A stretch of DNA of 44,635 nt from Azolla pinnata. Taxonomy: Eukaryota > Streptophyta > Polypodiopsida > Salviniales > Salviniaceae. The translations under genes and the position numbers were made by a program. The notes below the pieces were generated by a model, which saw only the letters and a list, made by a program, of their open reading frames with translations, was not told the origin of the DNA and did not search any database. The stretch lies in contig JBBBWG010031609.1 in assembly GCA_037176905.1 (NCBI GenBank), forward strand, positions 1 through 44,635, given 5' to 3'. The stretch's first letter is position 1. The number at the start of each line of letters is the position of its first letter. This document shows positions 41,641-44,635 of this stretch, piece after piece.

Positions 41641-43186
41641 ATGAGAGATCTTAGGGCCAACCCGTTCACGAGCATTGGCCATGAGCTTCCAATCATCACT
41701 TGTAAGCGCACCAACTGTTTCGAGCACCATGGGTTTAGCAACACAAGTATTAGAATAGTGAGGGTCATGTCGCGGGCGAGAAGCACGGTAAGGGCAAGGT
41801 GTAGGAATCCAACAACCTCAGTGTCCGTTGTCGACTCCACATCCAAAAGGGCGCTAGATGATTTCACACAAGGAGAATGGTGCCATGGCGTGGGGTCAAC
41901 GTCTAGCAGAGCGCCTCACGGCAGCGGCAGGTTTGCAGACAACACCAGACTTCCAAGGGTCGTGGAGCCGTACAGGCTCGATGAGCTTCTCTCGACGCCG
42001 CTAGCACGCCGCTAGCTCCACCTCTTCGATGGCGACGGGATGATCCACTCGGTCACGCTGCGGCGTGAGGGCGATGGCGACGGGCGGGCATCGTACTGTG
42101 CGAGGTTCGTGCGCACGAGCCGGTTCACGCAGGAGCAAGCCAGCGGCCGGCCGGTCGTGCCGAGGTTCTTTGGGGCCGTGTGCGGTGGCAGCGGCGACGT
42201 GCTGTCGCTGTCCGATGACGACATGCCGTACGTGCTCGACGTTCCCGGCGGCGACGGCGACGTGCGCACGCTCGGCCGCCTCGATCTCCCGTCGAAGCTC
42301 AACCTTTGCGCGCACGCGAAGATCGACCCCGCGACGGGGGACATGTATGCGTTCGGCCTTGGCAGCAGCGTCCCCTTCTCGTACCCCGTGTTCCGCGTCT
42401 CGGCCCGCGGCGGCGCGCGGATCACCGGCGATGGCCAGCTCGTCGTGCGGCCCTCGGCGCTCGCCGTCGGCCGCTCGCCCTTGGCTTGCGACTCTGCGAA
42501 AACCCCGCGCTTCTGCCTCTTGCCCAAGCACGATGGCCTCTCGCCCGAGCACTCGACCGCCCGCGCGCGCTTCTTCGATGCCCCCGGCGTCAACTGCCTC
42601 CATTGCCTCAACGCCTGGGACGATGATCACGAGGTGGTGCTCGTTGCCCCCGTGCTCTCCCCGCCCGACCGCATCCTCATGATCCCGCAAAAGTGCGCAT
42701 CCTGCCTCACCGCGATCCAATTCGACACGTTGAGCGGCGGTGTGAAACAGAGGGCCATTTGCTCCGACCTCGACCTCGAGTTTGGCATCATCAACCCGCT
42801 CTACTCCGGCCGCAAGACGAGGTTCGCGTACCTCGGCCGTGGCAGCTACCCCTATTTCGATGCCGTGGTGAAGGTGGATTTGACACGCTACGATGGAGAA
42901 GATGATGAACAAGGGCCTATCGTGGGAAGGCAAGATTTCAAGGAAAGGATGTATGGTGGGGAGCCTTTCTTCGTTGCGGCCAGAGACGCAAAGTCTGAGG
43001 ACCACAGCTATATCTTGTGTCCCGTGGGAGATAAAAAAGGAGCCCAAGCATTGGAGCTTTGGGTCATGGATGCTCTCAGCCCTTCACTAGAAGTCATTGT
43101 AGTGATCGAGCTCCCGAACCTGTGTACCTGTAGGGTTCCATGGATGCTTTATCGCTCGCGACCAACTTGCTCAAGAGAAGCTCTAA
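41641..43186 (+). pseudogene. CCD4 pseudogene C, three deletions, stop and frameshift
   Basis: It begins like the other copies (MRDLRAN). Compared with copy A: (1) about 80 codons before HLFDGDG are gone, with an 11-bp filler duplication that creates TAG at 42013-42015; (2) the segment from after VCGG to before VLSLS(D)DD is gone; (3) the block with LVHDF and the second His ligand is gone; (4) a small indel near 43115 shifts the frame so GFHGCF with the fourth His is lost and a false tail ending CTIAV is read to 43236. The ligands in CAH(A)KID and CLHCLNAW remain. A 398-codon ORF (42040-43236) is open and could be mis-annotated as a gene, but it lacks half of the iron site. Confidence 0.85.
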
Positions 43187-44262
43187 GTCGTGGAAGTTTG
43201 TATATTAGCTCAAATGCATGTACCATTGCGGTTTAGGCTTTTTCATGCCTACTATTGCTCTTGGGTCTCACACCGGAAGAAAGAGAGAGAAAAAGAGTCA
43301 AATTATATTTAAGTACTGTATATATATATATATAGTTTAATTAATGTGTGTTATGCGTAATATTAAGGAATTATGAAGTAATTTATAATAGTAAGACACA
43401 AGTCATGTCGATCGTCTTAACACTGAATAGATTATGCCACTAAACATATAATTTGATTCTTTATATAATAACAAGCCTCAGGCCTGTTTCGAGTTTACAC
43501 TTGGCCAATTCATGTAAAGTGCTTAAGCCTCACATTGCTTTTTGAAGCTGTTTGTGAACCAAGTCGATTTGGAAACGGAGTCTAAGAATCATGGACCGCT
43601 TGTGTCAAAATTAGATAGTTTCAAGGGGCTCATCTATGTGGGTTTCCTTTCACCATGTAGCCTTTTGCTTTGAAATTGATCAGTGGGTGGAGACTACAAC
43701 AAGGTAAAGTAAAGAAGATTGACATAAACAAATTGTATAGAATGAGGTGCTTAATGCAAATGTAGAGGTGCAATGGCAACTTGTCAGTAACTTGACTTTG
43801 TTCTTCATTTGAAAAGGTAGTTGTAAAGCAATGTACCAAAATGAAGAGAAGCGAGCGGAACTGACAGTGCAAAACATATGGGTTGAACTCATCTATATAT
43901 TGAGGGGCCAAGTACAGGCCCTCAAAGAATACTCAAATAAGCAAAGATGATATCTTTAACTATCATAAAAAACATGGCAAGTTGTACTAGTGATCACCCG
44001 TAATGTTATCGTTATGAATTTAAATTTTAGTGCACCGAGATGGCTATTTTCGTCGAATGGTTAAGTTAACAATAATGAAAGGCAATGCACCCCAACTAAT
44101 TAGGTGTCTATAAGTGAATAGTTTAAAAGAGTGAGTGCTTCTTATGTAAAGCCACTGTAAGGAGACATTTTTGTTCTTCTTTTACGACAGAGTTAAAGTC
44201 ATTAGTACCTTATGTATAATATCTGATGTTATATAATGAAATATATGTTCATTGGAAAAAAC
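43187..44262. other. CCD copy C 3' flank
   Basis: Short match to the 3' UTR of copy A, a TATATA run near 43320, then sequence matching 36200-37060. No gene. Confidence 0.6.
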
Positions 44263-44340
44263 ATTTTAATGCTTACGGAAAACAAAAATTACCAATTAAT
44301 GCCTACTCTTCTCTTCCGTAAAAGATTAACACCCGATTGT
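44263..44340. mobile_element. Truncated end of the long-TIR MITE family
   Basis: Aligns by eye with the reverse complement of the right part of the 28209-28635 element: ATTTTAA, then AATTAATGCCTACTCTTCTC and TTCCGTAAAAGATTAAC. The rest of the element is missing. Confidence 0.6.
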
Positions 44341-44342
44341 GG

Positions 44343-44373
44343 GGCGATGAGGCTCAAGCTCAACCTCATCGCC
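44343..44373. repeat. Perfect 10-bp inverted repeat
   Basis: GGCGATGAGG (44343-44352) and CCTCATCGCC (44364-44373) are exact reverse complements around an 11-base loop. It sits between the MITE fragment and the start of unit D. Confidence 0.8.
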
Positions 44374-44379
44374 GAAGGT

Positions 44380-44465
44380 TCCTAGAAGCAGCGATGTAAG
44401 GTTTGTATACCTTGTCACTTTGAGGACATTCAATTGGTCTCCTTATTTTACTCGTCCACCTGTCA
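44380..44465. repeat. CCD4 array, start of unit D
   Basis: TCCTAGAAGCAGCGATG through TTATTTTACTCGTC matches 30418-30505 at the start of unit A. It is interrupted by the CTGTCAGGA tandem array, and the window ends soon after. Confidence 0.65.
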
Positions 44466-44635
44466 GGAATCTACTGTCAGGATTGCACTGTCAGGATTGC
44501 ACTGTCAGGATTGCACTGTCAGGATTCTGTCAGGAGAGAGAGGGAGCGATGAAGATAGACTATCAGGATACTGTCAGGAGAGAAAGAGAGGGAGCGATGA
44601 AGATAATAGAACTGTCAGGATTCTGTCAGGAGGAG
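44461..44635. repeat. TGTCAGGA tandem array at the window end
   Basis: Exact TGTCAGGA starts at 44461, 44475, 44489, 44503, 44517, 44528, 44572, 44613 and 44624, plus a CTATCAGGA variant near 44559. The first five are spaced 14 bp (unit ACTGTCAGGATTGC). The pair at 44517/44528 recurs 96 bp later at 44613/44624, with purine-rich GAGAGAGGGAGCGATGAAG between, so there is a higher-order period. The array continues beyond the window. Confidence 0.9.

Larger units (their letters stand above)
40838..44262. repeat. CCD4 array, unit C
   Basis: Starts with GGGGATCATTCCATTATCATG, matching 30685-30710 of unit A. It then runs through the same upstream blocks, CCD pseudogene C and a downstream part matching 36060-37060. 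The 3' flank after the pseudogene is shortened: at about 43390 it jumps to the equivalent of 36200. Confidence 0.75.

Noticed and set aside
42040..43236. 398-codon ORF as an intact CCD gene
   Set aside because: It starts in mid-domain after a stop at 42013, lacks the LVHDF block and loses the GFHG block by frameshift, so half of the iron ligands are gone.
44461..44635. CRISPR-like regular repeats
   Set aside because: The repeat core is 8-14 bp with almost no unique spacers, and the context is a plant nuclear genome. It is a simple tandem array.

Overview
This window is nuclear DNA from a flowering plant, most likely a monocot. Genes with many short exons and AT-rich introns sit beside very GC-rich coding blocks (the GT61 exons and the CCD genes). 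The proteins are plant types: an LLM-domain B-GATA factor, a steroleosin-type SDR, the plant complex I subunit NUXM, a plastid-type ferrochelatase and CCD4. The species cannot be fixed from the sequence. There is one 100-base assembly gap (12799-12898).

Layout. 1-621 (+): 3' end of a GT61 glycosyltransferase gene. 1412-3755 (+): six-exon 11-beta-hydroxysteroid dehydrogenase-like SDR with Gln in place of the catalytic Lys. 6844-11414 (+): a multi-exon coiled-coil protein of unknown function. 13312-15890 (+): NUXM, with one 2.3-kb intron. 17165-19056 (-): B-class GATA factor, with an upstream ORF and a cluster of telo-boxes. 21734-27079 (-): nine-exon ferrochelatase without an LHC-like C-terminal tail. 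From about 30.4 kb to the end: a decayed tandem array of CCD4-like genes. The first copy (31822-33834) is open and keeps all four iron-binding His. The second (38076-38989) and third (41641-43186) are pseudogenes. The first bases of a fourth unit are visible at 44380.

Mobile DNA. A short element family with long terminal inverted repeats occurs at 4733-4975, 19992-20345 and 28209-28635, with a fragment at 44263-44340. Two copies have 9-bp target duplications, exact in one and 8/9 in the other, which suggests Mutator-like MITEs. A solo LTR lies at 34806-35404 with TG...CA ends and a 4-bp target duplication. There is a degraded LINE relic near 29.5-30.1 kb and an LTR-retrotransposon fragment near 40.3-40.85 kb.

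The genes are not an operon or a pathway cluster. They are ordinary neighbours with roles in wall or glycoprotein glycosylation, lipid-droplet or sterol metabolism, respiration, greening transcription, heme synthesis and carotenoid turnover. No new multi-gene system is evident. The best leads are the SDR active-site substitution, the birth and decay of the CCD4 array, and the MITE family. Exon borders were placed by hand from splice sites, reading phase and family resemblance, without transcripts.
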